This document shows, in pieces, positions 1 through 8,645 of a DNA stretch of 64,000 nt. Source of the stretch: Metasolibacillus fluoroglycofenilyticus (GTDB lineage Bacteria > Bacillota > Bacilli > Bacillales_A > Planococcaceae). A model generated the notes under the pieces. It saw only the letters and a program-made list of their open reading frames with translations, did no database searches and was not told where the DNA came from. Positions within the stretch are counted from its first letter, which is position 1. Each line of letters starts with the position of its first letter. The DNA is taken from positions 1,891,487 to 1,955,486 of the forward strand of contig NZ_PYWK01000001.1 of assembly GCF_003049645.1 (NCBI RefSeq). Direction: 5' to 3'. The position numbers and the translations under genes were made by a program.

Positions 1-1698
1 TGTAAAATAGTCGACATCCACCTCTGTGACGTACGCCTTTTTCTCCTCCCAATCAAGCTCCTCCACTTGAAACTGTGTACCTTGATGGATGTAGATAGCT
101 TCCTCATGCAACAATGTCATCGCACTATACGTATCCATTTCACCAATTACGCGCGTTTTTGTCGCTATTGTTTTATCAATAATGACGACATTTTCCTGTG
201 CTGCTGAACGTAAGCTAATATCATGTGCTGGGAAGCGGTCGCTCATCCAATGCCATGCCGTTGTCGTTTGAACGAGTACGCCTTCCTCCGCTAAATAAGC
301 TAATAAATCTTGCACCTCAAATTCACCATATGTACCGTCTGTCGAAAATGGTAGCTCAAATGCCGCGCATTTCAAATGGGACATTAATATTAAAATGTTT
401 TCAGGATTAATATTCGCTTGCTCAGGCTCACTGCCCAATAAATAAGTAGGATGATTTACAACATATTGGTCAAGCGCGGTCGACTGTGCTACATAAATAA
501 TCAATGCTTCATCCTGCCTTCTCCCTGCGCGCCCAGCTTGCTGCCATGCACTCGCGATATTACCAGGATAGCCCGTCATAATACATGCCTGTAGCTGCCC
601 GATGTCAACACCGAGCTCCAGCGCATTTGTACTTACGACCATTTGAATTGAACCATCGCGCAAGCCTTTTTCAATTTGGCGACGCTCGCTCGGTAAATAG
701 CCACCTCGGTAACCTTGGATTGAGTGGTCAGCAATTTTTTTCGCTGTCAATGACTTTAAATAGGTAACGAGCATTTCTACACGTACCCTTGATTTAGCAA
801 ATATAATTGTTTGAATACCTGCTTCAAACAAACGAGTTGATAAATCACGCACTTCTAATACAGCGCTTCGACGCACCCCGAATGTCGGATGAATAATCGG
901 TGGATTATAAAAAATAAATGTTTTTTTACCGACAGGTGCACCCGATTTTTTAATCAGTGCATGCTTTGTATTCGTTAAGTTTTCCGCTAGCTCACGCGGA
1001 TTGCGAATCGTTGCAGATGTGCATATTATAACAGGATTGCTCCCATAAAAAGCACAAATTCTTTGCAATCTGCGCAGTACGTGTGCTACGTGACTACCAA
1101 ACACACCCTTATATGTATGCAATTCATCAATAATAATATATTGTAAGTTTTCGAAAAGCGCGACCCACTTCGTATGATGCGGTAAGATGCCCGAATGCAA
1201 CATATCGGGATTCGTCATAACGATATGCCCTGCCTTCCGAATTTTTTGGCGAATACCAGGTGCTGTATCCCCGTCATACGTATAGCTTAAAATATCCTCC
1301 TCCATTAGCTCTATAAGCTCATTCAAATCGGACTTTTGGTCTTGTGCCAAAGCTTTTGTCGGAAATAAATAAATGGCCCTTGCTGATTTATTATGTAAAA
1401 TCGTTTGCAGTACAGGGAGGTGGTAGCAATATGATTTGCCTGAGGCAGTCGGTGTAATCGCGGTGAAAGACTGCCCTTGCATGGCGAAATCAAAAGCTTC
1501 TCGCTGATGTGTATAAAGCTGATTGATTCCTCTTGCATGCAATGCCTTTTTTATGGAAGGATGAAGGTTGTCTGGAAAATCAGCGTATTGTGCAGGCTGT
1601 GCCTCTAGCGTATGCCAATGCCTAATATTTTGCTTTAGCTCCTCATCATATTGCCATGCCTGTAACAGCTCAGAAATCGTCATCTTTTTGCTGTTCAT
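1..1698 (-). CDS. mrfA: MrfA/YprA-type DEAD-box DNA repair helicase (5' part; C-terminus lies beyond the window)
   Basis: The visible 566 codons encode a superfamily 2 helicase. Seen: motif I PTASGKSYCYHLP near residue 90, motif II DELH near residue 195, SAT shortly after it, and the motif VI-type QQAGRAGRR near residue 390. This matches YprA/MrfA, a 3'-5' DNA helicase that works with the exonuclease MrfB/YprB in mitomycin C repair in Bacillus subtilis (established for that family). The family is about 750 residues long, so the C-terminal zinc-binding domain should lie beyond base 1. The start is ATG at 1698 behind a strong GGAGGGAGAGG; an alternative ATG at 1683 lacks this spacing. It overlaps the yppE 3' end by 29 bases, so the two are probably co-transcribed. 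Confidence 0.93.
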   Translation of the reverse strand, partial: MNSKKMTISELLQAWQYDEELKQNIRHWHTLEAQPAQYADFPDNLHPSIKKALHARGINQLYTHQREAFDFAMQGQSFTAITPTASGKSYCYHLPVLQTILHNKSARAIYLFPTKALAQDQKSDLNELIELMEEDILSYTYDGDTAPGIRQKIRKAGHIVMTNPDMLHSGILPHHTKWVALFENLQYIIIDELHTYKGVFGSHVAHVLRRLQRICAFYGSNPVIICTSATIRNPRELAENLTNTKHALIKKSGAPVGKKTFIFYNPPIIHPTFGVRRSAVLEVRDLSTRLFEAGIQTIIFAKSRVRVEMLVTYLKSLTAKKIADHSIQGYRGGYLPSERRQIEKGLRDGSIQMVVSTNALELGVDIGQLQACIMTGYPGNIASAWQQAGRAGRRQDEALIIYVAQSTALDQYVVNHPTYLLGSEPEQANINPENILILMSHLKCAAFELPFSTDGTYGEFEVQDLLAYLAEEGVLVQTTTAWHWMSDRFPAHDISLRSAAQENVVIIDKTIATKTRVIGEMDTYSAMTLLHEEAIYIHQGTQFQVEELDWEEKKAYVTEVDVDYFT

Positions 1699-2056
1699 AT
1701 GCCTCTCCCTCCTCTAAATAGCGCAAGATTGTAGATAGTGTATAGTGAACCGAATGAATCGATTGCAAAAATCTTTTTTTACTCGTTTCTTTGTAAAAGG
1801 ATTGTACGGTAAATTGCTCCATTGCCTCTACTACTTGGTCGATTTGTTGATTATGCATATATTTCGGCTGATAGCTTGCCCGCCATTCTTTTGCTAGCTG
1901 CTGCCATAATTTTAGCTGCTCGTGTACTGTATCTGCATACGGTTTTACTTCTGTAAAGAAATCAGGCTTTAAATCAAATTCGCGCATGTGAAAGAAACGA
2001 TTTTGCGCATCTTCACATTGCGCTATTAAATAGGTTGTTAGTTCGACTAATTGCAT
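1670..2056 (-). CDS. yppE: YppE family protein (DUF1798)
   Basis: A 128-residue acidic, mostly helical protein with no membrane segment. The sequence, with its many aromatic and basic residues (for example YKETSKKRFLQSIHSVHYTL), resembles the DUF1798/YppE family of Bacillales, whose function is unknown. Its position in the ypr/ypp region next to recU-ponA fits that identity. ATG at 2056 is preferred because GAGGTG precedes it; an upstream TTG at 2068 would place the ribosome site inside the coding region. The 3' end overlaps the helicase start, which suggests translational coupling. Confidence 0.8.
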   Translation of the reverse strand: MQLVELTTYLIAQCEDAQNRFFHMREFDLKPDFFTEVKPYADTVHEQLKLWQQLAKEWRASYQPKYMHNQQIDQVVEAMEQFTVQSFYKETSKKRFLQSIHSVHYTLSTILRYLEEGEAYEQQKDDDF

Positions 2057-2128
2057 TGTACACCTCAAGTTTTACTTTATTACTTATAGTGTACCAAATC
2101 TCTTGACTACTTTCATTTTTAAAGGAGT

Positions 2129-2329
2129 TGTCCAAAAAGCCGTGCAGTAACCGACATTTTGGACAGTCATAATAATGTTTTACAAAATGTGTGCTCATCT
2201 AAATAGAAAACGCCTCTTTATAAAAATTGGTGAACATTGGCTTTAGCGGTATTTCTCTTTAGTAAAGGTGCAGCGATGAAAATTACTATTTCAATGCGGC
2301 GTCAAATTAAAATAGACTTTTCGGACAGC
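2129..2329. repeat. Long dispersed repeat, copy 1 (MITE-like, about 200 bp)
   Basis: It begins with the hairpin GTCCAAAA...TTTTGGAC and ends with CTTTTCGGACAGC. The left end TGTCCAAAAAG and right end CTTTTCGGACA are near inverted repeats. The same order of words recurs at 32611..32815 and, inverted, at 7337..7528: the hairpin, a CTCAT..TAAATA stretch, CTTTAGCGGT, a TCTTTAGTAAAG-like word, then ATTTCAATGCGNC. No gene is credible inside. It fills most of the 365-base gap between yppE and the next small gene, downstream of that gene. Confidence 0.7.
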
Positions 2330-2421
2330 ACTCTCTACATACTAGAAAAGTACACTCATTTTTCAGAAAGAGAAACACCTTCTTTCAAAAGCAACTGGGA
2401 GCTAACAAGCGGTGCGCTAGC

Positions 2422-2619
2422 TTACTTGTTGGCTCCCCCTCCATGGGAACGTGTATTCTTTACTTGCATTCGTTTTTCTGCTAAGCTTACTTTTTGATAG
2501 GCTACTGTGATTTTTTGTGAAAATTGAAGAGTGAGCATTGCACGTTGCTGCTCTAATGTGGCATCTAATAATTGCGTTACCTGCTCAATATTTGAAATAA
2601 GTGATTGAAGTCTTGTCAT
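2422..2619 (-). CDS. Small uncharacterised protein, possible coiled coil
   Basis: A 65-residue, helical, Gln/Leu-rich protein (begins MTRLQSLISNIEQVTQ) ending in a Gly-rich tail SHGGGANK. I do not recognise a family. The open frame extends upstream, but GAGGAGG sits just before tandem ATGs at 2622 and 2619, and the second has the better spacing. It is divergent from recU, with about 130 bases between the starts. The position matches the small ypp genes of Bacillus (such as yppF), but similarity was not established. The real coding signal is the ribosome site plus conserved-looking spacing. Confidence 0.55.
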   Translation of the reverse strand: MTRLQSLISNIEQVTQLLDATLEQQRAMLTLQFSQKITVAYQKVSLAEKRMQVKNTRSHGGGANK

Positions 2620-2672
2620 CATTTGCCTCCTCTCATTATTATGGATACATTCAAGAGCGGCGAAAAAAATCC

Positions 2673-2701
2673 TTGTCAATCGCAAAACTAGACAGTATAC
2701 G
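2673..2701 (+). promoter_or_regulatory. Predicted sigma-A promoter for recU-ponA
   Basis: TTGTCA at 2673..2678 and TATACG at 2696..2701 are separated by 17 bases. This matches the -35/-10 consensus well enough to call (5 of 6 and 4 of 6). It lies about 50 bases upstream of the recU start. Prediction only. Confidence 0.5.
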
Positions 2702-2751
2702 CTAAAAATTGTGGGAAACTGCAAAAGGTGCATTTCGAAAGGGTGAAAATA

Positions 2752-3366
2752 ATGATTCGCTATCCAAATGGGAAACCTTATAAAACGAACATAGAAGAAG
2801 TACCAAAACCTAAAAAGCAGAAAGCACTTAAAGAGATTAACTTTGGCAATCGTGGTAAAACTTTAGAGGATGATTTAAACGAAACAAATGCTTATTATTT
2901 GCAAAGACAGGTCGCAAATATTCATAAGAAACCTGTTCCTATTCAAATCGTCAAAGTAGAGTACCCATCAAGAAGTGCCGCTGTTATTCGCGAGGCGTAT
3001 TTTCGCACGCCTTCCACAACAGATTATAACGGTGTATGGAATGGTTATTATTTAGATTTTGAAGCAAAGGAGACAGAAAATAAAACAGCCTTTCCTTTAA
3101 AAAATATTCACGCACATCAAATAGAGCATATGAAAAATGTTATCGTACAAAAAGGAATTGCCTTTTTCATCATACGTTTTTCATCATTAGACCGCTATTT
3201 TATTACACCATTTTCTGTTGTTGAAAACGCATGGCAGCAAATGGAGCGTGGTGGGCGCAAATCGATACCACTTAAACAATTTGAAGAAAAGGCAATTGAA
3301 ATTAAACCGAGTTATCAGCCTCGTATTGATTATTTGCAGGCGGTACAGCAATTGGTTTCGCATTGA
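2752..3366 (+). CDS. recU: Holliday junction resolvase RecU
   Basis: 204 residues, against 206 in B. subtilis RecU. It starts MIRYPNGKPY and carries the family N-terminus NFGNRGKTLEDDLN and the nuclease core DYNGVWNGYYLDFEAKET, whose acidic and lysine residues form the metal site of this PD-(D/E)xK fold. RecU cleaves four-way junctions in recombination and chromosome segregation together with RuvAB (established), and ruvA/ruvB lie at 53-54.6 kb. ATG at 2752 follows GAAAGGGTG; the frame is open back to 2728, but that start lacks a ribosome site. It is followed after 81 bases by ponA, the usual recU-ponA operon. Confidence 0.97.
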   Translation: MIRYPNGKPYKTNIEEVPKPKKQKALKEINFGNRGKTLEDDLNETNAYYLQRQVANIHKKPVPIQIVKVEYPSRSAAVIREAYFRTPSTTDYNGVWNGYYLDFEAKETENKTAFPLKNIHAHQIEHMKNVIVQKGIAFFIIRFSSLDRYFITPFSVVENAWQQMERGGRKSIPLKQFEEKAIEIKPSYQPRIDYLQAVQQLVSH

Positions 3367-3447
3367 TAGGTATTTTTTTCAGTGCCCGATGAATGAAAGC
3401 TACAAAGCTTCATTTTACGGAAAACACTCAAAGTGAGGAGATAGAAC

Positions 3448-6072
3448 GTGACTGAACGTAAACTTACACGCGAAGATATAAAAAAGCAACGTCAACAACA
3501 AAAGAAAAAAAAGCAAACGCCATTTAAAGTTTGGCTAAAGCGCATCATTTTAACAATTGTTTTCATTGGAGTGCTTGGCTTTTTAGGAGGAGCTGGACTA
3601 TTTGCATATTATGCAAGTAGTGCACCCGAGTTAGATGAAGAACTATTAAAATATCCTGTTTCATCGGAATTTTACGATATTAATGGAGAATTATTTGCAA
3701 CGATTGGGCAAGAAAGTCGGAAATATGTACAATTTGAGGATATTCCTGATGATATGGTTGCTGCTATTTTAGCAACGGAGGATGTTCGCTTCTTTGACCA
3801 TTTTGGTATCGATTTATGGCGGCTTGGAGGAGCAGTCATTGCAAACTTTAGAGATGGCTTTGGCTCACAAGGTGGTAGTACTATCACACAGCAGGTTGTC
3901 AAAAACTCCTTCTTGTATAATGACAAGAAGTTAAAGCGTAAAGCACAGGAGGCTTGGCTCGCTATACAGTTGGAGCGCCAATACTCTAAAGAAGAAATTT
4001 TTGAAATGTACTTTAATAAAATTTTAATGTCTGGTCGAGTTTATGGCTTCGGGCAAGCATCGGAATATTTTTATGGCAAACCATTAAATGAATTAACATT
4101 AGACCAAATGGCTACGCTTGCTGGTATGCCGCAAAGCCCAAATAACTATAATCCATTTAAAAATCCAGACCTTTCTGAAAAGCGACGCAATATTGTACTA
4201 AGCTTAATGGTACAACACAAAAAAATTACAGAGGCACAAGCAACTGAAGCAAAAAAAATAACGGTTGCAGAGAGCGTCCTACCTGAAGATGAACGTAAGC
4301 CTGCAACAGTGACAAACTACCCTGCATTTTTGGATGTTGTCTTATCGGAGCTTGAGCGCAATGGCGACAACGATGCATTGGCAGAAGGCATAAAGGTTTA
4401 TACGACACTTGACCCAAATGCACAAAAAATTGTTGAATCTGTCATGAACAACGACGCTAATTTTATGACAGAAAAAATTCAATCAGGTGTTGCAGTCGTT
4501 GATACAAAAACAGGTGAAATTCGTGCCATTGGTGGTGGGCGTCATTATGGGGCTGAGCGAGGCTTTAATTTCGCCTATGATTTAGTAACACGTGCTCCTG
4601 GCTCAACAATGAAGCCAATTATTGATTATGCACCTGCTATTGAATATTTAAAATGGTCAACTGGTGAAACATTGGTCGATGAGCCTATGAAATACTCTGG
4701 TACGAACCAAACAATTACCAACTGGGATAATAAATATTTAGGAACAATGACGGCTCGCCAAGCGCTTTATACATCACGTAACATACCTGCCGTTAAAACT
4801 TTACAAGCAGTTGGAACAGACAAAGCGAAAAATTTCGTCTCACGTTTAGGCATTGATGTTGACTATGTTGTTGAATCCGACGCTATCGGAGGTGGGCGTA
4901 TTAATATCTCACCTATCTCAATGGCAGGCGCTTATGCCGCATTTGGTAATAACGGTGTATATACTGCACCGCACTCCATCACAAAAATTGTTTATCGAGA
5001 TGGCTCCTCTTCAAGAGAATATAAATCAGAAGAAGTCATTGCAATGAGTGATTATACAGCCTATATGGTAACAGATATGCTGCGCGATGTTGTCGGTAAC
5101 AAGCCTAACGCATCAGGTACTGCTGCCAATGTATCAGGTCTTGATCTTGCTGGTAAAACAGGAACAACTAACTATTCAGCAGATGAATTTGCAAAATATA
5201 ATTTGCCAAGCTCTGCTGTGCCAGATTCATGGTTTGCTGGCTATACAACAAATTATTCGATTGCTATTTGGAGCGGCTACGAGCAACGCTCTGACGCAAT
5301 TACAACTTGGGATGAACGACGTTTACCCCAAACTTTATTTAAGTCCATCATGTCACAGCTGTCATCATCTATTGAAACAGCTCGCTTTAAACAGCCAAAC
5401 TCAGTTGTATCCGCAACGGTTGAAGTCGGTACTTCACCATTAAAGTTAGCGAGCGAATTTACACCTGATAATTTACGTATGACAGAGCTATTTGTTAAAG
5501 GTACAGAGCCAAAAGAAGTATCAGATGCCTTTGAACAACTTGAATTAGACCCTCCGTTTAATTTACAGGCTAGCTACAACGAATTGGCCAATATAATTGA
5601 TTTAACTTGGGAGCATCAAGCACCTGGTGCACTGGAAGAGGATTTCGATCCAAATGCTGTACCAATTTCCTTTGAAGTAACAATGTCGATTGATGGCGCA
5701 GAGCCTACTGTCATTTCTTCATCATCAGCAAATTATGTAGCAATCCCATCAGTAGTCATTGGGCATAATTATGCATTTACTGTAACAGCTATTTCCGATG
5801 AAGTACGCAGTGAGTCAGCTTCCGTTTCACTTTATATTGAAGGCTTACCAGATGAGCCTGAGGAAGATGATTGGCAGGATTGGAACAATGGCGAAATTGA
5901 TGAACCGACAGAGCCTGAAGAACCAACCAATCCTGAAACAGGCACAGATAATAATGGGAACAACAACAATAACGGAAACGGAAACGGAAACGGGCAAGTC
6001 ACTCCTCCGACAAACCCAACAGAGCCAACGGACCCCGGTACAGATGACGAGGAAGTTCAAAACGGTGAATAA
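3448..6072 (+). CDS. ponA: Class A penicillin-binding protein 1A/1B
   Basis: 874 residues; GTG start behind GTGAGGAG. Order: a basic cytoplasmic tail, a membrane anchor at about 31-56, then a GT51 glycosyltransferase with catalytic Glu111 in ATEDVRFFDHFG and GGSTITQQ at 142-149. A transpeptidase domain follows with SxxK at 386-389 (GSTMK), SRN at 443-445 and KTGT at 570-573. A fibronectin type III-like domain lies near 670-775, then a low-complexity acidic/Pro/Asn/Gly tail. It polymerises and cross-links peptidoglycan at the outer membrane face. The tail contains a tandem GGAAAC hexamer at 5970-5992. It is second gene of recU-ponA and ends at a strong terminator. Confidence 0.97.
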   Translation: MTERKLTREDIKKQRQQQKKKKQTPFKVWLKRIILTIVFIGVLGFLGGAGLFAYYASSAPELDEELLKYPVSSEFYDINGELFATIGQESRKYVQFEDIPDDMVAAILATEDVRFFDHFGIDLWRLGGAVIANFRDGFGSQGGSTITQQVVKNSFLYNDKKLKRKAQEAWLAIQLERQYSKEEIFEMYFNKILMSGRVYGFGQASEYFYGKPLNELTLDQMATLAGMPQSPNNYNPFKNPDLSEKRRNIVLSLMVQHKKITEAQATEAKKITVAESVLPEDERKPATVTNYPAFLDVVLSELERNGDNDALAEGIKVYTTLDPNAQKIVESVMNNDANFMTEKIQSGVAVVDTKTGEIRAIGGGRHYGAERGFNFAYDLVTRAPGSTMKPIIDYAPAIEYLKWSTGETLVDEPMKYSGTNQTITNWDNKYLGTMTARQALYTSRNIPAVKTLQAVGTDKAKNFVSRLGIDVDYVVESDAIGGGRINISPISMAGAYAAFGNNGVYTAPHSITKIVYRDGSSSREYKSEEVIAMSDYTAYMVTDMLRDVVGNKPNASGTAANVSGLDLAGKTGTTNYSADEFAKYNLPSSAVPDSWFAGYTTNYSIAIWSGYEQRSDAITTWDERRLPQTLFKSIMSQLSSSIETARFKQPNSVVSATVEVGTSPLKLASEFTPDNLRMTELFVKGTEPKEVSDAFEQLELDPPFNLQASYNELANIIDLTWEHQAPGALEEDFDPNAVPISFEVTMSIDGAEPTVISSSSANYVAIPSVVIGHNYAFTVTAISDEVRSESASVSLYIEGLPDEPEEDDWQDWNNGEIDEPTEPEEPTNPETGTDNNGNNNNNGNGNGNGQVTPPTNPTEPTDPGTDDEEVQNGE

Positions 6073-6074
6073 AG

Positions 6075-6124
6075 AAAAAGCTGTAAGGAAGATAGGTAGA
6101 TGCCTATACTTCCTACAGCTTTTT
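6075..6124. terminator. Bidirectional terminator between ponA and the kinase gene
   Basis: AAAAAGCTGTAAGGAAG pairs with CTTCCTACAGCTTTTT around a short loop that itself contains ATAGG/CCTAT. A and T runs on both sides make it suitable for both converging genes. Confidence 0.85.
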
Positions 6125-6165
6125 CTATGAAGCTTTGAAATAGCTTATTGACAATTAAACGCTTT

Positions 6166-7140
6166 CTAAAACTTTCTCCAATATTTATTAAAAATTTGTG
6201 TGAACTCTTTATCTAGCTGAATCCCCTTCTGTTTGAACGCCCCTACTACAGCACCACCAATTGGCTCTAGGGCAGGTTTTTTAAATTCAAAAATTACTAA
6301 TTCATTGTCTATGAGCCCATTCATAATATTAATAAAATAGTCTGGGTTCGTGAAAACGCCCCCTGCTAGTACTACTGGTATGGACTGTTTGCTCCAAGTC
6401 ATTTTATTAAAACAGGCTTTAATTGCCTCATAAAAATCTATACAAACCCCATTCAAAATGCGTATCGCAACCATGTCTCCTCTCATGCCTTCTTGCATCA
6501 CATATTTACTCAATGGTGCAATATTCGTTCGGGGGTGCTCAGCATTATAGATGCAGGCAATTAGCTTCTCCACATCTTCTACGCAAAAATGCCTCAGTAT
6601 CTGTTCTGTCAAAGAGGTTTTCTGTATACGCCCATCATAGCTTTGAAATACTGCTTCCAAGGCTTTCTTACCTATGTAATAGCCACTGCCCTTATCATCA
6701 AATAAATAGCCCCAGCCACCCACTCGATGCAACTGTGCATTTTCATCATAACCCATCGTAATTGCACCTGTACCTGCAATTTGTACAATCCCTGGCTGTC
6801 CAAATGTGCCTGCATATAGAGCGACTAGTGCATCATTTTCGATTGTAATTAAAGCTGTTTGTTGCACATATTGACGAATAATTTTTTCTACGATAGACTC
6901 CGCATGTAACTCCTTTACACCAGCTATTCCAACGAAGCAACTGCTCACATTCTGAAATATTTGTGCATTTTGCTTTCGCAATTGCTGCATTAATTCATGC
7001 AATGTTAATTCAAAAAACTTGGCACTCATAGCAGTTGGATTGCTACGTGTTGTAATTACCTTTGCATAAATCTGCCCCATCTTATCACAAATAACCGCAG
7101 ATGTTTTTGTACCGCCTCCATCGATTGCTAAAACATACAT
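6166..7140 (-). CDS. BadF/BadG/BcrA-type amino-sugar kinase (GlcNAc/MurNAc kinase-like)
   Basis: 324 residues with the ASKHA ATPase fold: phosphate-1 loop AIDGGGTKTSAV at the N-terminus, IQIAGTGAITMGY and GGWGYLFDDKGSGYYIG in the middle, and VVLAGGVFTNPDYF near the end. These are hallmarks of the BcrAD_BadFG family, which includes human NAGK and clostridial MurK. By context it should phosphorylate free GlcNAc (and perhaps MurNAc) released inside the cell by the MupG-like enzyme upstream. Specificity cannot be read from sequence. The start could be the GTG at 7143 or the ATG at 7140; both sit behind GGAAGGG. It is the distal gene of the PTS cluster, 400 bases after mupG. Confidence 0.85.
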   Translation of the reverse strand: MYVLAIDGGGTKTSAVICDKMGQIYAKVITTRSNPTAMSAKFFELTLHELMQQLRKQNAQIFQNVSSCFVGIAGVKELHAESIVEKIIRQYVQQTALITIENDALVALYAGTFGQPGIVQIAGTGAITMGYDENAQLHRVGGWGYLFDDKGSGYYIGKKALEAVFQSYDGRIQKTSLTEQILRHFCVEDVEKLIACIYNAEHPRTNIAPLSKYVMQEGMRGDMVAIRILNGVCIDFYEAIKACFNKMTWSKQSIPVVLAGGVFTNPDYFINIMNGLIDNELVIFEFKKPALEPIGGAVVGAFKQKGIQLDKEFTQIFNKYWRKF

Positions 7141-7336
7141 CACTTTACCCTTCCTTCATATGAAAAGAGGAACTAGCCTTAAAGGCAGCCTCGGTTCGCA
7201 AGTACCAGCAAATTTGATTTTTCCTTATACACTTTAATCCAGTGAAAAAGTCGCTGATTTCTTTATTTATTCCATTCCCCCAAAATTCCTTGCTTATTTT
7301 AAAGAGTTATTCTTTTGATGAAATATCATTGAAACG

Positions 7337-7528
7337 GGCTGTTCGAAAAGGTGGCTACTTCTTACGCTGCAATGAAAATACAGTTTACACTTATTTACCT
7401 TCATTGAGGGAAAAATCCGCTAAACGCAAAGTTCCCCCTTTTTCCAAAGAACTCTTTTGTTATTTTAATGAGTGAGCTCTTTGACCAACAGCGTCCAAAA
7501 TGCCGGTTATGCACGACTTTTTGGACGC
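7337..7528. repeat. Long dispersed repeat, copy 2 (inverted)
   Basis: On the minus strand it reads GCGTCCAAAAAGTCGTGCAT... and ends CTTTTCGAACAGCC. It has the same hairpin (GTCCAAAA/TTTTGGAC at 7493..7526), the same middle words (TTTAGCGG, TCATTGCAGCGT) and the same ends as the copies at 2129 and 32611. It starts 14 bases after the mupG stop and fills most of the 401-base gap before the kinase gene; the remaining 200 bases (7141-7336) show nothing I can name. Confidence 0.7.
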
Positions 7529-7541
7529 CCCTCCTGATTTT

Positions 7542-8624
7542 TTACTTGGTAAAACTGAATGATGCCCAAGGTTTTATTTGTTTTAATAAAAAGCGCTCCT
7601 CTTCTCTTACACGTGCTACTATATTGCTTGAACCTTCATTTACTATATTTTGCAATACGATTTGTAGCTCACCTTTATAGCGGACATCAAGATTATTATC
7701 AATGGTAATATCACCTAAAGCTAAAGGCTCCGTATTGTGCTTTGGAAAATCCTCTGCCTTGTATTTTACACGAGATTGTGTACTGCGTATGACATAATCC
7801 GAAACATCACCGCGATTAAAATGAGGCTCCTCTAATACAATTTTCTCCTCCAAAGCAGTTGTTTCAGGTAATATTTCCACCTGCAATTCTAGCTTGTAGC
7901 GATTTAATTGCCCTAATGCACGTAACTCTTCCTCCGATGCATACATATTACCAATAATACAATCATCGATAAGACCTGTATTCCACATATCTTTTGCTTG
8001 AACGGTAATTGGTAAAAATCTATGTTCTTCTAAGGTTGGTAGCCCATATTCAGTTTGCTCCCACGGACCGAATTTGCCATGCTGCGATGAAATCATTGCG
8101 GCTGTGCGAATGTGATTGTCTTTAAATTGCTGTGACACCTTCAAAAAATGCTGACGTGATAAGCCTGTATAACGTCTCGGATAGAAGTTATGGCAGCCGA
8201 TAATATTTTCTTTATTTGGCTGATAGGACAAAATATTATCTGCATACTTTGTCCCGTTACTCATATTTAATTCTATTTTTAGATTGCTAGTGTCTAGCGA
8301 CATAAATGCCTCTTCTTGTCCTGAAAAGCCCATATCTAGTCGCAGGGCAGCTATATGATACTGTTCTTTTAAATAAGCAATATCCCTGTACGTTAAGCCT
8401 AACTCTTCAAATACATTCGGTGCAATATCGGCTGAAATATCGAAGCCTAGGCCTTTTGCAAAAGCATTAATTTGCTGAAGTTTTTTGCGTTCTTGCTCAT
8501 TATTTAAAGACATCAAGCAAGTAAATATACGATCAAAACCATTGTCATGAGCTAACTGTACATATTGCTGCATTTCCTCCAGCGTGCTATGACCCGGATA
8601 TAGTGAAATACCTAGCCTTCTCAA
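7542..8624 (-). CDS. mupG: MupG-family 6-phospho-N-acetylmuramidase (DUF871)
   Basis: 360 residues with a TIM-barrel N-terminal domain (begins with GISLYPGHST) and the DUF871 signature GCHNFYPRRYTGLSR in the middle, followed by a C-terminal beta domain. Characterised members (MupG of Staphylococcus aureus and Bacillus) cleave MurNAc-6-phosphate-GlcNAc imported by a PTS into MurNAc-6-phosphate and GlcNAc. This points to salvage of its own or foreign cell-wall disaccharides. The start is TTG at 8624 with GGGGG eight bases upstream; the ATG just before it is out of frame. It lies 21 bases after the PTS IIC gene, so it is in the same operon. No murQ etherase gene is seen in the window. Confidence 0.85.
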   Translation of the reverse strand: MRRLGISLYPGHSTLEEMQQYVQLAHDNGFDRIFTCLMSLNNEQERKKLQQINAFAKGLGFDISADIAPNVFEELGLTYRDIAYLKEQYHIAALRLDMGFSGQEEAFMSLDTSNLKIELNMSNGTKYADNILSYQPNKENIIGCHNFYPRRYTGLSRQHFLKVSQQFKDNHIRTAAMISSQHGKFGPWEQTEYGLPTLEEHRFLPITVQAKDMWNTGLIDDCIIGNMYASEEELRALGQLNRYKLELQVEILPETTALEEKIVLEEPHFNRGDVSDYVIRSTQSRVKYKAEDFPKHNTEPLALGDITIDNNLDVRYKGELQIVLQNIVNEGSSNIVARVREEERFLLKQIKPWASFSFTK

Positions 8625-8645
8625 TCTTCATACCCCCACTATTAA

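Noticed and set aside
2237-2497. An 86-codon open frame on the plus strand
   Set aside because: It lies inside the long repeat and runs antisense through the small gene at 2422..2619; no ribosome site at its ATG.
5960-5995. A CRISPR-like or regulatory tandem repeat in ponA
   Set aside because: Short hexamer copies in frame with Asn/Gly codons; no spacers.
7242-7680. Two plus-strand open frames (7242..7475 and 7468..7680)
   Set aside because: They consist of repeat copy 2 and the antisense of mupG; composition and lack of ribosome sites argue against genes.
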